A program made the translations under genes and the position numbers. Of a stretch of 15,873 nucleotides of DNA, positions 15,455-15,873 are shown piece by piece (position 1 is the stretch's first letter; every line of letters starts with the position of its first letter). The DNA is taken from positions 1 to 15,873 of the forward strand of contig JADHZB010000070.1 in NCBI GenBank assembly GCA_015657535.1. The letters run 5' to 3'. The notes under the pieces were generated by a model. It had not been told where the DNA came from. It made no database searches and saw only the letters and a program-made list of their open reading frames with translations. Source of the DNA: Nephromyces sp. MM_2019 (Eukaryota; Apicomplexa; Aconoidasida; Nephromycida).

Positions 15455-15540
15455 GTAGGTTGGGGGGGGGGGTGGTTAGGAGGTATAGTGATAAGAGCTG
15501 GGGGTTATAGTGGTGGCAGGGGGTGGTGGGGGTTGGGTCT
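15455..15540 (+). repeat. G-rich tract directly after a candidate donor
   Basis: Immediately after AAAG|GTAGGTT come an 11-nt G-run (15462-15472) and several more runs of three to six G within 80 nt, enough for a G-quadruplex pattern on the plus (sense) strand. The arrangement parallels SF3A1 intron 1. Confidence 0.7.
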
Positions 15541-15649
15541 GTATTGCTTCGCATCGGCTTATTTAGCCTGATTTGGCGCCACTGATGATATCGCTTGATG
15601 TTGTAAGCTTTTAGTCTTGCCTTCCCGCTAGTGTGTTGTGTATTGATGG

Positions 15650-15661
15650 GTGTATATACAC
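15650..15661. repeat. Dispersed palindrome copy: GTGTATATACAC
   Basis: Perfectly palindromic variant in the non-coding sequence after the right-hand plus-strand candidate exon. Confidence 0.75.
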
Positions 15662-15794
15662 TCTATAGAGTGTTTAGTAGCTTTTTTGTAGGGTTATACT
15701 GCGTGTTTGATAGCTTTATTGATACTTGAAATTTGTGTTGTATCTTGTGTGGTTCATACTATTAATCTTTGCTTCCTACTATTACCCTGACCGA

Positions 15795-15806
15795 GTGTAC
15801 ATACAC
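15795..15806. repeat. Dispersed palindrome copy: GTGTACATACAC
   Basis: Variant core 145 bp from the preceding copy, near the right end of the window. Confidence 0.8.
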
Positions 15807-15873
15807 AAGAAATCTTGAGAAAAAACTTCTTAGCCCTTTGTGTTATGCTTAGAGTTAATAGAAGTGGGTCAAA

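Larger units (their letters stand above)
15541..15873. other. Non-coding right end with two palindrome copies
   Basis: Mixed AT-rich sequence with no convincing exon. It holds palindrome copies at 15650 and 15795 and probably belongs to the intron of the plus-strand gene. Confidence 0.4.

Overview
This is a piece of a nuclear eukaryotic genome. It carries GT-AG introns, no bacterial-style operons, and no rRNA, tRNA, CRISPR or mobile-element gene that I could recognise. The organism cannot be named from the window. High intron density, introns of about 200-800 bp, short gaps between candidate genes and pervasive TG/CA-rich introns suggest a unicellular alga or other protist, but that is inference.

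The one securely identified gene is on the minus strand at 9878-2529: a complete 12-exon SF3A1 (splicing factor 3A subunit 1, SF3a120/Prp21), a U2 snRNP component. All 12 exons join in phase to give 698 residues with SURP1, SURP2, the PRP21-like core including IDWHDFIVVETIDF, a short proline-rich linker and a C-terminal ubiquitin-like domain. Each intron holds its own low-complexity or minisatellite filling, mostly TG-rich on the sense strand.

The flanks hold only fragments of possible genes. At the left are a two-exon plus-strand tail (270-565), a plus-strand terminal exon (1011-1077) and a minus-strand terminal exon (1291-1384). A degenerate 39-bp array (2065-2335) and a perfect 26-bp palindrome lie just downstream of SF3A1. 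To the right of SF3A1 are a plus-strand exon resembling part of a Nup98-type autoproteolytic domain (10243-10386), a 22/24-bp CA array (10988-11235), minus-strand candidate exons (11319-11377, 12320-12704), a small minus-strand gene with LYR-motif-like character (13447-12837), a plus-strand terminal exon (13784-13909), and the start of a plus-strand gene running off the window (14509-15454). These rest on ORF and splice-phase logic alone and are scored low.

Two patterns look least ordinary. First, a 12-bp palindrome GTGTAYRTACAC recurs ten times across introns and flanks. Second, a triplicated 43-bp G-rich unit lies exactly at the 5' splice site of SF3A1 intron 1 and copies the donor along with a G-quadruplex-compatible tract. 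The candidate plus-strand intron at 15455 also opens with long G-runs directly after its donor.
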